NCBI RefSeq assembly: GCF_022605725.1
Contig: NC_065555.1
Coordinates: 23,174,774-23,238,773 of the forward strand
Direction: 5' to 3'
DNA length: 64,000 bases
Origin: Anthonomus grandis grandis
Taxonomy: Eukaryota > Arthropoda > Insecta > Coleoptera > Curculionidae
The position numbers and the translations under genes are program-made. The notes under the pieces are model-generated. The model did not search any database, had not been told where the DNA came from, and saw only the letters and a program-made list of their open reading frames with translations. Shown here in pieces: positions 44,120-56,429 of the stretch. Positions within the stretch are counted from its first letter, which is position 1; every line of letters starts with the position of its first letter.

Positions 44120-45884
44120 ACAATCTGACATTCTTGACTTAAATTAGATATTGATCAGTAACAAACGAGAAAAAGCAGTTCAGAGCAGAGTATTTGAATA
44201 TCTTTGGCAACGGATTTATTACAAAGTGTGCATCTATTCCCAGGGAAGACTTTCAGAATGTTAGACATAAGTTTAAAAAATATTATTATTATTGTTTAGC
44301 TCAAAATGGTAAGCAATTTCTAAGGTAAGCAAATCTAATAAAATTAAACAGCACTTTATAAAACAGAGTTTATTTTATTCAACTTATACTTTTCTTTGAC
44401 CCTGTATAACATTTGGAAAAATTCTTATGCAGGTGAATACTACTCTAAAAGATCTTTAATTTAACGTATAACAAAAGGAGTGATGCCATTTAAAATTTTG
44501 GGGTTGGGTGCATCGGGCCCAAGGGGTGACTAACGCTATAACCAAAATATGGTGATTGTAGTTCCACCTGCTTGTATAATATTTGTACAAAATTGCGCTT
44601 TCCAAATTTTTTAGTTTCAGGGAAATTTGCATTAAAAGTTTTTAAAATGACACCCTGTACATAGGATTTCATTGATATCTGATATCTCTTTTTAAACAGA
44701 AGATATCTCAGATTAATATGAATCAAAATGAATTTAGAATTTCTTATTCAAAAAGTAATAAGACTTTGCTACATAGCAACATCGTTTTTGCCTAAATATG
44801 TAATAGTAGTTATAGTTTAAATTTGAAAATTACTTTTTTCCTGTGTTGTCCACTAGAAGTTATTAAATGTGAAAAAACAATTCTTCACAGTTAATTGTCT
44901 TCTCATAATAGTATGCCAAACAAGGAAGTCTTTTACATTCTGCAGTGTCGATAGTTTATTACGATGAAAATATAGCACCGCTCACGTGATAAAATTTTAT
45001 AGCTACCATTTCTTTTTTAACAAAGAAAGCATTAAATTGACGTGAATAAAAAGATATTTGATATGTTTTCTTCTTTACTTAGTACTAAGGTTTTTGCTAC
45101 ATAGCAACCTGAATGGGCAACCTCAAATACATTGCAACAAATTACAAAATTGTTGCTACGTTATTAAATGCTAATTTTTTAAAATTTTGTTCCACCTATT
45201 CTGGTTTGTTCTTTTGTTAATAAAGAATGGAGGGGAAGCTAAGATACGGTAGCTAAAAATTGATGATGAACTGTTTAGGTCATAGTGAGCAAATGAATTT
45301 GGTGATTGAAAAATCTATTAAAATCATTTAAAAATTTTAAAAAGCCATCCTACTTTTAGTTAATCAAATATTTATCTTTTATCTATATCCGTTTTTAGCG
45401 TGGAATTGGTATTAATCGCGGTTACTCTTTTGGTTGACAACTTTGACAGGTAAGTATGACGTATTGGTCCCCCACTACTTATAAATTATGAACTAACGAA
45501 ACAGTCGCTGAAATTAACTATTAAAGAGTTGATGTTTTTTTTTGTTTTTTCCCTTCTGTTTGACTAAAAAATGTTTGAAGTAAAATTTTTTGATCCTCCA
45601 GAGCTTTCTCTTTTCTCCCGAATAAACCGATGTGCTTTCATTGGATTTAAAATAAATTATTAATAATGTTATGTAAATTTGCCTGGGTGAAGCTATAAGC
45701 ACTTTATTGCCGAAATTAACTTTATATTTTCTTTCCTTTAATTTCATTTTTCTTTGTAAGTAACGTAACTTATTAATGCTTTCCTATGCAATGATTAAAA
45801 AGAATATAAATTAATATAATATATGTATATGTAATAAACATAACATAATATTAAATTTATAGCATAGATATCAACAAGCTTCAA

Positions 45885-46105
45885 CTGCTTCCATTTCCAG
45901 GTCCTCAACCTTAACTACCACGTCGTCTCCTTGATAATTTAAAGCTAATTGGTATTTAGTCTTCTCAATTTAAGAGGCGCACCATACCGCAAGCCTCAAT
46001 AAATTTTTAACAATCTGAACATATAGCCTTCTCTGGACTATATAATCGAAAGAGTTATCAACTCCAAAGCCGGGTAATAATTAGTAAATACTATATATTA
46101 TAAAT
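45885..46105 (-). pseudogene. Unassigned coding-like relic
   Basis: The minus strand reads LLPGFGVDNSFDYIVQRRLY, then VQIVKNLLRLAVWCAS, a stop, then IEKTKYQLALNYQGDDVVV and KVEDLEMEAVEAC followed by a stop. Codon use and acidic/hydrophobic spacing look protein-like and unlike the flanks. I do not recognise it. It could be the end of a host exon or of an element ORF. Confidence 0.3.
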
Positions 46106-46289
46106 GCCAAACAGCTGATTCATGATGTCACGTTTCTTCCTTATTTGGCTAAAACCAGAATCGCTGAAATGTAAATACCAACCAACAATCATTCCACTCT
46201 GAAAATCGGCTTATGGTTATTTTGCATTTGTATAGGAATAATGGACAAGTGATCCTGAAATATATGGTTGAATGGGAAATACTGACTCT

Positions 46290-46317
46290 TATATATAGAT
46301 ATAGATAGATATAGATA
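46290..46317. repeat. TAGATA-type microsatellite
   Basis: Imperfect run of TATAGA/TAGATA units in 46290-46317. Confidence 0.75.
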
Positions 46318-46541
46318 TTTTCATTTGTGGTATATTTGCACAATTTAGTCAAAAAACGGAGGTTTTTAGCAGAAATTCTAAGGCCTCTTGTAACCCATGG
46401 TTTTCGTTTCTTAGTTTTAAGGAAAAATAAAATAACGGAAAGATTTTACTGAGTCTGGGATCCAGACCAGTTTACTGGGACTGTTGCAGTAAATGCGTTG
46501 TCTGTGCGGCAAGTAATGGGTCGCAGAGAAAACAGAAGGCT

Positions 46542-46878
46542 TCAAAATCAAATCAAAACTTTTATTATCCAAAAAAAATGGACACAAAGTGTATGGATTT
46601 CGTCACAGTTTTACATGTTATAATCTTGGCCTAAAAAAAATACTACTACTTACCTAGATAACTAAAATTTAAAAATATCCACCTATACTATATATTACAA
46701 AAAAAGTTAAAATAGTCAAAAGTAAAGTGACATTACATCGTTAAAAATTATAATACTCAACTGCCTACTCAGCTAGATAGCTATCTACATCATAAAAACA
46801 TTTATTGGCTAGGAATTCATTTAAATTTCTTTTAAATATCGAAACGGTTTTGCTAATCTTTATATCATTCGGTAATTT
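46542..46878 (-). pseudogene. LINE ORF2 last residues and 3' end (part cut off by the younger LINE)
   Basis: Codes NDIKISKTVSIFKRNLNEF, then LANKCFYDVDSYLAE and stop, followed by about 200 bp of 3' region and the tail TTTTGATTTGATTTTG. Confidence 0.7.
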
Positions 46879-49800
46879 CAAATTCAAATTCAAATTCAAA
46901 AACTTTTTATTTATCCCAAAATAAATAACACTTCATTTTTAAATATAACAATAATCTCGGTTGATGATAAATAAAGGACTACCCTGCGATTAATAAACCG
47001 ATTCACAAGTCTGGAACTTATTTTCAGAAATGTGTAGAGCGCCCCAAAAACTAAAACCTAAAGAAAAAAAAATCACTATTTATACTTAACAATAAAGTTA
47101 ATAATTTTCAGTTTATGACAATAATTTTGGTATCCGGTCAAGCACAAGAACCCCCCATAGGTCACTAGGAGAATAGCACTAATAATTCATTATTATTTAT
47201 AAATTGGACTGACAGAGAACGCATAGATCTAGCCACAAATAGTCAGATAATTTCAACATTCATTCACACATTTTCATTAAATTATACGTTGCTCTTGCAA
47301 AAGTTTATTTTTAATGTGTTTTGAAAATATAGATATTGCTAAAGTTTTTTTTTCAATTGGAATATTGTTCCATATTTGAGGTGCAACAAAAGCAAAGGAT
47401 TTTTGAAAATTTGCAGAACGGTGTTGCGGTACAAGAAAATTGCCAGTATAGCGAGTTTGGTGATAGTGATCTCTAGATATGAAAAGTTGATATAAATATG
47501 GCGGTTGCTTGGATTTTAAAACTCTATAAATAAAATTGGTTAAATGTAGCGTACGTCGATTAGCCATAGATAATATTGAGTGTTTATTTAAGTGTGGAGT
47601 AATATGATCTCTATACAAAATATTATATGAAAATCGCAAACACGCATTTTGCAACTTCTGAATAAATTTAGAAATTCTGTTAGTCAAAGAGCTGTGATAA
47701 ATGATGTCACCATAATCCAACAAAGATAAAACAAGAGAGTTACATAAATAGTATTTTGTTGTTAAGGGTAAAAATCTGTTTACTTGATATATTTTCTTCA
47801 ATCTTAAATAGGCAATGCAAAGTTTCTTTTTTATATGCGTTTCGAAAGTTAATCTTGTGTCAAGGTAAACACCTAAATTCTTGACTTCTGTGACAACAGG
47901 CAACCTTTCATTATCTATCATAATATTTAAATGTTGATTAATATTTGCTATTCTGGCTTTGTTCTCTCCCAACAATATTACACATGATTTTGCAGCATTT
48001 AGCTTAAGATTATGATTATTTGCAAAACTTCGAATTTTTTTTAGGTCATCATTAAGATTTTTCTGAAAATGCTGCAATAGATCTTGATTAAATGAAAAGT
48101 ACAGTTGGGAATCATCAGCAAACTGTTGTATTTTGGAATTTATAACCTCTTTGTTCATATCTGCAACGTATAATGAAAACAATAATGGCCCCAATATCGA
48201 CCCCTGTGGGACGCCCGTTGTCACCGGTATGTAATCAGATTTAATTTTGTTGGGCCCATTATAAAGAAGTGTACTCTGAACACGCCCGACTAGATAAGAT
48301 TCAAAGAATTTTACAGCTTCCTGAGAAAAACCAAAATGGTGAAGCTTAGCCAACAACATCCGGTAACACAGTGTGTCAAAGGCCTTACTGAAGTCTAATA
48401 GGCAGAGGCACGTGATTTCTTTCCGATCCTGATCAAGCCTTACATCATTCACCAAGTTAATTAGGCAGGTACTAGTGCTAAAATTTTTTCTAAATCCAGA
48501 TTGGCTAGGCGGAATTATTTTTTTAGATTCGACAAATGAAACAATCTGTTGATAAATGTGCTTTTCCAAAATTTTTGATATAGCCGGCAAAATACTTATG
48601 GGTCGAAGATCTTTAAAGTCTCCAGGATTTGAAACTTTTGGTAATGGTAAAATAATAGATTTTTTCCATAAGTCCGGATAACTATTTTCTAGAATACAAG
48701 TATTAATAATATTTATTAAAGCATATTTACAATAAGGAAAGCATAATTTAATATCTCTTATTGATATCCCGTCTTCGCCTGTAGCATTAGTGCTAATAGA
48801 ATTTAAAATTTGGATTAATGCTTCTTCGTCTATCAGACCAAACCTTAACTCCTCGGTAAATGATTGATGCCTATTTTGTTTATAAAAATTAACCTTTTCA
48901 TCTGAGGTAGTATATGTACTTGAATTAGAATTTACAAAATAATGATTTATTGCAAATGGATCTGGAAATAGCTGAAAAATATCATTGGTATTTTTAGTTT
49001 TGGTCAGATTTAACCTTTCAGCAGATTTCCAAAAATCCCTTCGAGACTTTGTAGAAAGAGATTGAAAGTAAGCTATTTTCTCACGGGCTATGGCATGTTT
49101 AGTCGTATTTCGAAGTTCCCTATAGTATTGCAGTTTGGCGTCGGTTCCATGCTGTAGATATTTCTTGTGAGCCGTATCTCTTAATTTCATTAGCAACTTA
49201 ATGTTATTCGTAATCCATGGTGTATATGGCCTATCCTGGATTTTTTTTTGTTTTAAGGGAGCATGCTTGTTAAGTAAAAACATGATAAATGAATTAAAAA
49301 TGTTTAATTTATTATTAATATTAGTTATATAATAAATAATATCCCAATTTAGTGCTCGAGCGTCCCTCTCAAAGTCACCCACTGTAATATCGTTATAATT
49401 TCTAAAAGAAACAAATTTTTGAAATGGCTTGTTTGAAATCAAATTAAAGCATGCAAGAGTTAAACAGTGATCAGATACACTTTCTGAAATAGGTACCACC
49501 TCACAACTTTCAGGGATGAATGTTTTACTTGTTATAATTAGATCTAATAAACTCGAGTTATCTCCAGTGTGACTAAACCGAGTAGGGTTTTTAACATATT
49601 GCTCCAAATCATAATTTTGAAGCAATTTGATAAAATCATTTTTTGGTATAGTTTGGTTTAGAAAATTAATGTTATAGTCTCCGACAAAAATTGGATAGTC
49701 ACAAAAGGGTACGGTAAGACTTAAAATGTCCTCAAAGCTGTCTAAAAAGTTATTAATGTTTGCAGATGGTGGTTTGTATATTGTGGTGAAAATACCAGAT

Positions 49801-50557
49801 TTTTTACCTATGTTAATTTTTATGCTTAAATATTCACAAGATTCTGAATTAACTTACAATTGAAGTATTTCATATTTTAAATGATTTTTTAGGTAAACAC
49901 CTACTCCTCCACCCCTACCAACTCTATTCTTTCTAACAAATTTGTAGCCATTAAGTTTAAATGAAGTTTCGTCATGGGAAGGTGTCAGCCAAGTCTCAGT
50001 TATTCCTAATATCTCAAACTGATGTTGATGTACATAGTGTGAGAATTCATCGAATCCTGTATTAAGAGAGCGTACATTCAAATGCGAAATCTTAAATAGA
50101 TTTTGACCAGACCTAGCGCGCGACCCTATGTCATCCATTATCATTTAAAATATAATTCCCCCAATAACCACCAGCCGGAGCCCCTATACTGGACCAAAAT
50201 AGATGCCTTTTATTATTTATACTTAACATTAAAATACAAACTAAAAACCCACTATCAAAATTTAAAGGTGATTTTTTATCACAGTTATAAAATGATGTAT
50301 ATCATGCATTTAGACTAATATGCCTTTAAAGAAGTTGATCCACTAATTAAAAAAAAAAATGATATGCTGAATAAAAAGCTCATTATAGTATTATCTCAAA
50401 ATATAGTTTAATATAAAAAATAATAAATAAATTTACCCACAGAAAGGGAATATGTGGCATTAGCGCAAAATCATAAGATATAGGTACAGTCTTATTAAGA
50501 AAATAATAATAAAAAAATACATGTTAGATACACAATACGTAATACCCACTTCCCAAC
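46879..50557 (-). mobile_element. Near full-length LINE with one nonsense codon, (GAATTT)n tail
   Basis: About 3.68 kb. The 5' border is placed where the host LINE coding sequence stops (AACAAATT at about 50557-50565), and the 3' border at the host AAATTACCG (46871-46878), leaving a short AAATT target repeat. Layout on minus: about 410 bp 5' region without ORF1, one long ORF2 (50144-47277), about 375 bp 3' region, then four units of GAATTT. A second, 5'-truncated copy of its last 0.6 kb is at 59137-59723. Confidence 0.8.
47277..50144 (-). CDS. LINE ORF2: endonuclease and reverse transcriptase, single in-frame TAA
   Basis: One frame of 955 codons with one stop, TAA at 49854-49856 (codon 97). 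Endonuclease motifs: FKISHLNVRSLN (50096-50060), GITETWLTPS (catalytic Glu), GRGGGVGVYL, VGDYNINFL, SSLLDLIITS, and SESVSDHCLTLA (SDH). Linker: APLKQKKIQDRPYTPWITNN. RT: DLRPISILPAISKILEKHI, PPSQSGFRKNFSTSTCLI, CLLDFSKAFDTL (motif A), TTGVPQGSILGPLLFSLYV (motif B), QQFADDSQLYFS (catalytic FADD), KNLGVYLDTRLTFETHI. The thumb and tail end VPQHRSANFQKSFAFV, then APQIWNNIP. There is no RNase H. With all catalytic motifs intact this is a recently active copy or one silenced by a single change. It is related to the broken LINE at 13785. Confidence 0.9.
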
Positions 50558-51935
50558 AATTTGTTGTATAGTTTTGGACCTATTCTTAATATAAATTTTT
50601 TAGAAATAAGTAGCCTGCCATGAGACGTGGACAAGTCATTTCTAAACGAGTTGGGTAATTATGAAAACTACCATTAACAGTAAAGGAATTAAAATTCTTA
50701 AAAACATATAAGTAAACTTCAAATATATATACACACGGGACAGTCAAAATTCTATATTCCCTAAAAAGAGGTCTACAGGAAAACATCGGTGATACTCCGG
50801 CAATACACCTAAGAATCTGTTTTTGGCTAATAAACACTCGACGTGCATGCGACGTACAGCCCTAGAGCTGAATACCGTACAAAATTCGTGAATGCATAAT
50901 AGCGTGGTATAGACAAATTAGTTGATTAATTTCCATTACCACCCTAAGGTTCCTAATGGCATAACACAAGCTACCGAGCTTTATCGACAACTCAGCACAA
51001 TCAAATTCCCAAGAAAGTGAATCATCCAATGTTTAGCCAAGAAACTTAACTGATTTTTGGCGTTTCAAACAATCGTTATCGTCGGTTACACATAAATTAA
51101 TATCACTATTTATTTGACTAAGACATGCATGAAAAACCATGTAATAAGTCTTTTTATTATTCAAGTAAAGTTGATTTAAACTAAACCAATTGCTAAGTTC
51201 CTCTAAGGCTTTTCCAGTAGATACATCAATTGTTTCCATGTTCTGTCTTCGGACATAATCGTCAGCATACATGAAGATGACACTATGTATTATTGCCAAG
51301 GCAAGGGATTAATAAATAAAAGAAACCACACCGGGCCCATTACGGAACCTTGTGGGACCTCAATGTTCACTTTAAGGTTTTCAGACCGCATACTAGATCC
51401 GGAGCTATCCCTCACTGCTACATATTGTGGGCGATCAGCCAAAAATGATGCAAACCAGCTCAACACTACTCCCCTTACACCATAGGATAGGATTCCATTC
51501 TATCCAAGAGTAAAGTGTGATCTACGCAGTTAAACGCCCTGCTGAGATCACAAAATATCCCAACAGGGCGCTCACCTGCGTCAAGAGCCTCAATTACCCC
51601 CGACAAAAATGCCAAAATAGCAGACGTCGTGCACCTACCAAACACAAAGCCATGCGGGCCTGTCGAAATAATTTGATTTTTTTTCAAATAAGCATATTCA
51701 AAAAATTTTAGAAAAACAAGAGGTTAAGGCTATGGGTCTGTAATTATCAGGCATGACTCGATCTCCTTTTTTAAAAACCGGTATAACTTTAGATATTTTT
51801 AACGAATTTGGAAAAATTCCCTTTTCAAAAGATAAATTTATAAGATCAGTTAATGGTTTAAGGCAAGCCCCAGCAGTATTCTTAAAAATATATAAAGGAA
51901 TGTCATCAGGTCCACTTGACTTTTTGTTTTTAATT
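50558..51935 (-). pseudogene. Host LINE reverse transcriptase and tail
   Basis: Pieces: GPHGFVFGRCTTSAILAFLS, VGIFCDLSRAFNCVDHTLLL (motif A), VIFMYADDYVRRQNMETID (YADD), ALEELSNWFSLNQLYLNNKK, SVKFLG, FISQKQILRCIAGVSPMFS, CRPLFREYRILTVPCVYIFE and NYPTRLEMTCPRL. The region 51299-51475 holds a frameshifted motif B (reverse strand reads VPQGSVMGPVWFLLFINPL). Several breaks; dead. Confidence 0.75.
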
Positions 51936-53075
51936 TAAGTTTTAATAATATGTAAAATTTCATTTTCATTAAATGAACTAATGCTCATGTTTTGCCGTAA
52001 AATAACTGACCTGTTTATTATGTCTTTAGCCATATTTTTATTTTTAGCAATATTGCTTAAAATGCTTTTTGGTTCATTTATAAAAAAATCATTAAAGTAA
52101 GTAGCCACTTCTTTGGGATTATTAATTAAAACTCCATTATCATTAATTTTAATATAAGATACCTTTTTTTTATTGCCATTTAACTCTGACACAACAGACC
52201 ACATGGTTCTACTGGGATTTTCGGAATTAATAATTTTTTGCTGGTAAAATTGTTTTTTTACAATTATTAATCAAAGTTTTATGTTTGGCGCTTTCAATTC
52301 TGTACACTGCATTGAGCGCTGGAACCGCACGTTGACGCTGATGCAGCTTAAGTTCCTTTAGTAACCCATCATTTCTTGTTACTACCGGAGCCCGATGGTT
52401 TAGTGGGAAAGTTTACATTAAAATGCCACACATATGATGAATAGAATATGTGAAACTACAAATTAAAATTACTTTCTCTGTAGCCTCCTGCCAGCTATCA
52501 TTCATAAGAGCATGCCTAAAATTGTCCACATTGTTCTGGGAAAATTTCTGTTGAACATAGTAAGCCGTTCAGTCCTGTTTGTAAATAGACCGGTATTAAA
52601 AAATATGATTTCATGATCTGATATTGTATTACTTTGAGCAACCGCATCAGCACAGTCAGATAAATTTGTAAAAATTAAATCCAATACAGTAGTACTTTCA
52701 AGGCCAATACGAGTTGGTATATGAACCTGATTTCTTAAATTAAAACTGGCACCAAACTAACACTAAAACTACACAAGTAAATTGCTGGTTTTCTAGAGAA
52801 TTAAGTGAGTTCATGTTAAAATTACCTAAAAATATAATCTCGCGATTAGGTTTAAAATACTTTTCTATCATACAACACAAATTACGAATAAAATTATTAA
52901 AATCACCAGTTGGTGCACTATAACATAAAAAAATAAACAAACACTTAGTTGGTGCATAGGGATATGATACCCCACATAATTCAATATCCCTTTCTGAACA
53001 AAAATTATCCAATTCAATATTATTATGTGCTCAGATAGCTGCGCCACCATGAGTTAGATTATTGCGACAATACAT
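51935..53075 (-). pseudogene. Host LINE endonuclease and linker
   Basis: Endonuclease pieces: NLTHGGAAI, NFCSERDIELCGVSYPYAPT, KCLFIFLCYSAPTGDFNNFI, REIIFLGNFNMNSLNS (GDFN read as GNFN, the catalytic-site Asp changed), VLDLIFTNLSDCADAVAQS and NTISDHEIIFF (SDH). Linker: MWSVVSELNGNKKKVSYIKI, VATYFNDFFINEPKSILSN and SSFNENEILHIIKT leading into RT. Frameshifts occur at several points. Confidence 0.75.
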
Positions 53076-53289
53076 ATTTAGTATATAACATCGTTAGGGA
53101 AACGTGTCGAGAGTAAAATAAAGAATTTAGAAAAAAAAAAGAAATGAAGAAAAGAAGAAATTTTTGGATAGTGGTAAGACTGTCTCGTGATTTGAGACTC
53201 ATAACCTGCCTCCCACAATGTATAAGATCTTTACCGCAGCATTATGCAAGCAGCTTTTCAAATATCTTGAAAACAACAACATACTCGCA

Positions 53290-53620
53290 GAGGAACAGGA
53301 ACGCTGCAAGAGAAAATTTATGGGCAAGCAGTCGTATATAAAATGTATGGAGAAGCAACGTCAATAACAATCCCTTTGAAGGGATTGCTATTGCCGTTGC
53401 TGGTCCGTTTCTCGAATCAAAAGTAGAGAATAAGTAGATCGTAATCGTGATGAACTACTTCAGCAAATAGGTTGAAGCATATCCTCTACCAAACCAGGAA
53501 GCCTCTACTATTGGAGATGTCTAACTAAAAGAATGTATATGCCAATTTGGTGTACCTTTGGAGTTATATTTAGATCAAGGACAAAATTTTTTATCTAGCT
53601 TGTTTGCATGGCTTTTTCTC
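53290..53620 (+). pseudogene. Ty3/gypsy integrase core fragment
   Basis: The plus strand reads NPFEGIAIAVAGPFLES, then VMNYFSK and VEAYPLPNQEASTIGDV, then FGVPLELYLDQGQNFLSSLF: the D-x-GP...YFSKW-EA-PLPN-EA-T...FG-P----SDQG-NF order of gypsy integrases. The first catalytic Asp is Ala (AIAVAGP), and stops replace Tyr/Trp positions. No LTRs or other pol parts were found. It is on the opposite strand and unrelated in position to the gag at 6538. Confidence 0.75.
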
Positions 53621-55269
53621 TTCGTAGATAATGATACAAAGAGATGATAATATATTTGGTATTTAATCATCTTCTTTCTAAGACAAAGTAAGCCTACATT
53701 CTCTGAAAAATTACTTTAATGTTCTCTTGTATATAAACCGCTGAGTTTTACGTACCTGGATACACCTTGGACATCTGAATTTTAATACTTTATTATATTA
53801 TAATGAAGTATATTATATTGAATAATACTCAATTATAATTACTTTAGAAGAACAATGTTTTTTTCCTTTTTAATTTTTCTAATTAGAAACCTTTAAAAAA
53901 ATACAATAATATATTAATACTTTTATTAGACTTATTTGGCAATTTTCTCACCTTATTCTATATTTAATAATACATAATCTTATATAATCCTTACTTAATA
54001 TAAAAAAAGTTTAATTAAGAATCCATAAACGAGAACTCTAATCGCAAACTTTAGGAGTAGGGCCCAACGAAAATTAAATGGTTTTAGTCTAATTTAATAT
54101 CGCCTGTTATAATTAAGGAATTTTCCCCTATACTCATTAATATACATTAATGCTTTATTAAAACTCTCCGCACAGACTGAATTTAATTGATTCAGGAAGT
54201 TTAGCCAAGGTCAAATATAATCTTGCTTTTTTACAGAATTAAATTGCTTTATTCAATTATTCTATTTTTTATATTATAATTTACATTATTGAACTTTGTA
54301 TTTAAGGTTTTCAGTTTAATTAATATATAGATTAAGATTACAGGCTACATTTTAAGAAAGAACAGGTGCAGTTTCAAGAGCTTTTAGACCGAACAACATG
54401 TTAAAATTATCATTTATTTTATAAAGTTATAGATAGCTTAAAATAGACACAAGTGAAAATTTGAAAAGATACAATGGCTAAACTAATAAAATGACACCTG
54501 AAAGCTCTTAAAAAATGCTTTTCAATGTTAGCCTAGAAAGATATTTTAGTTTTTTTTATAATTAAATAAAAAAATATAATCTCATTAAATTAAAATTAAG
54601 ATTATTTCCGTCAATTGCTCTGCTGAGACAAGCTGCTTCAGAAAAACAACAGGTTTAAGGTGGCCCCAGAGGAAGAAATCATGAGCGAATAAATAAGTCT
54701 ATGGATCTAGTAGGCCATTTAGTAGAATGTCTTCTTCCAATAATAAATCCATATGCTCTAATCATTGCCTTACTAGAAGTACTGATTCTGATTCTGTATC
54801 TGATTCCCTAATTCATGAAGTTCGCTGTTTAAATTTCATTGTATTAATAATAAACCAATAATTGCATCTTTTAAAATACTAGCTAAAATATCCGGTTGCC
54901 TGATGAGTCGATAAAATATAATTTATTGTAAACTGTATGAATACTTTAATTTGCGTTGCTTCTAGTAATTATTGTTTTTTTTATTTGCGACAGTACCAGT
55001 TTCTTGATATGTTGCCACTAACTAGCGAATAAAAATTAAATTATGAATATTTGCATTATCATGACTCAGCTAAGCAACCTATCAGTTTCAGTAAAGAGCA
55101 CGAAGCAACAACTTGCAACATTAACTACACTTATTACGCTTATCAAGCTACGCTTGAGGCGAATCACCAGAATACGCAAAATAAACTTGACTGTTTAAAT
55201 GCGATTCAGAATGATAAGGACAAGCTGGCAACAATTTGGTAAAGACAAAGTTACGCCAACTTCTATTTC
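53621..55269. other. AT-rich stretch without assigned gene
   Basis: Runs of AT-rich DNA. A 63-codon frame at 55051-55242 (ends LDCLNAIQNDKDKLATIW) has a coiled-coil-like composition and lies upstream of the LINE at 56400, so it might be an ORF1 N-terminal relic, but this is not supported enough to call. Confidence 0.35.
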
Positions 55270-55273
55270 ACGT

Positions 55274-56279
55274 TGTAGCGTTTTATTTTTCTATTCCTTA
55301 TGTGCACTAACGCTCCATTGACATTTCATTAATTTCAATAATTACATTAATAATTTCAGTCAACTTCTTTTATTCATATTTCTTTAAATTCACACTGTCA
55401 ATGACACATTACTACTGTAACGCATCACTCTCCCTGTTTAATTATCCATGCTTTCTGTTGACGGTCCGTCACTTTTTTGGTTGGTCTTAAATAATCTTTT
55501 CTCTGATTGGCTGATATTGACAGCTCAGGCGAGAGGTGGGGTCGTTACTAATTTAGTCGGTACTGCATCCATTTTTCGAAGACTTGTTCCCGTGTTGCAG
55601 GTAGAAGCGCACGTAAAAGGTCAGTTTGTAATTTTTGAAGTTTGTGAAGCAGGAAGTAGCCAATATGGCTTGTAATTTATAGTCCTTAATCTTGTTCCTT
55701 TAGGGAACCGTTTATTTCATAATTCTGGTGCAGGATGCCCAAGATTTTAATGGATAGATAATGAAACTTAGCAAGGTGAGTGTGTCACATTTTTAACGCC
55801 TTTCATTTTTTTTATGGACAGTGAATACAATGGCAACCGTTGTTTTAGGGTTTTATTTTTCCGTTTCCCTCATTATTCTTCTTCAATTGTTGATGGCTGC
55901 AGGCTTTTGATTTCCCCGGAAAATTGCTGTAAGCGGTGGAGCTGGAGCCAGAGTTAGAACTGGTATTAGAGATTCCCAATTCGGATAGCTGAGCTACAAA
56001 TGGCATACATTCACAGCCCCGATTTTGAAAGCTAGCCGTTCATTTCTTGGAGGGATATACAGGCCAGTTTATTCCATTTATTTAAATATTACTAACCATA
56101 GATTTGTCTCATTTATTTGAATTTTTATTAATATACCTTTAATTTCAATTTATTGCTACAAATATTTAATCAATATCATAATTTCATACGTCAATTTCTT
56201 ATCTATAATTTTAGTTATTTTTTATTCAGTATTTTTCAGTACCTTGGCAAAATAGTAACACTGTAAAGTTAACGCCACA
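55274..56279. mobile_element. Solo LTR, family 1, short copy, ACGT target duplication
   Basis: Inverted relative to the copy at 9022-10524. Starts TGTAGCGTTTTATTTTTC and ends GTTAACGCCACA. ACGT stands directly on both sides (55270-55273, 56280-56283), a perfect 4-bp duplication that fixes the borders. It lacks the about 530 bp present in the other copy; the joint is CCAAG/GTACTG. The 75-codon frame inside (55448-55675) is not conserved as an open frame and is not called. Confidence 0.85.
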
Positions 56280-56429
56280 ACGTTTTGGTAAAGGGGGCAA
56301 AATACCCTTATTAACTAATAAAGTTGGTTTTGCCGTTATCTGATGTAGCATTAAAGGTTTTGAAAAGTAAATCGAGGGTAAATAACATACCTTCTTTGGG
56401 GAATATAAGGTCCTTACACTAAGAGAATG

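Larger units (their letters stand above)
44131..46541. other. Mostly non-coding; mariner-like end and one coding-like relic
   Basis: At 44643-44665 TGACACCCTGTACATA is a mariner-type end facing left, and GACCCTGTATAAC near 44398 is a possible partner; no transposase lies between. A (TAGATA)n-like microsatellite lies at 46290-46317. The rest is AT-rich. Confidence 0.35.
46542..53075 (-). mobile_element. CR1/jockey-type LINE, interrupted by a younger LINE
   Basis: The body lies at about 50558-53075 and the 3' end at 46542-46878, both minus, separated by the LINE at 46879-50557. The RT tail GPKLYNKL at about 50550-50580 and PNDIKISKTVSIFKRNLNEF then LANKCFYDVDSYLAE at 46760-46873 are successive parts of one protein: related LINEs have G-KL-N-LP-DI----S--FKR-L---L. 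The 3' end closes with a short TTTGATTTGAT tract instead of long poly(A). Confidence 0.75.

Noticed and set aside
45514..45747. 77-codon basic minus frame
   Set aside because: Lysine/asparagine-rich in AT-rich DNA, no recognisable domain.
55051..55242. 63-codon frame with coiled-coil-like end
   Set aside because: Might be ORF1 of the LINE at 56400, but no diagnostic motif and separated by the solo LTR.
55448..55675. 75-codon open frame
   Set aside because: Lies inside the solo LTR; the homologous copy near 10150-10400 does not keep an open frame.
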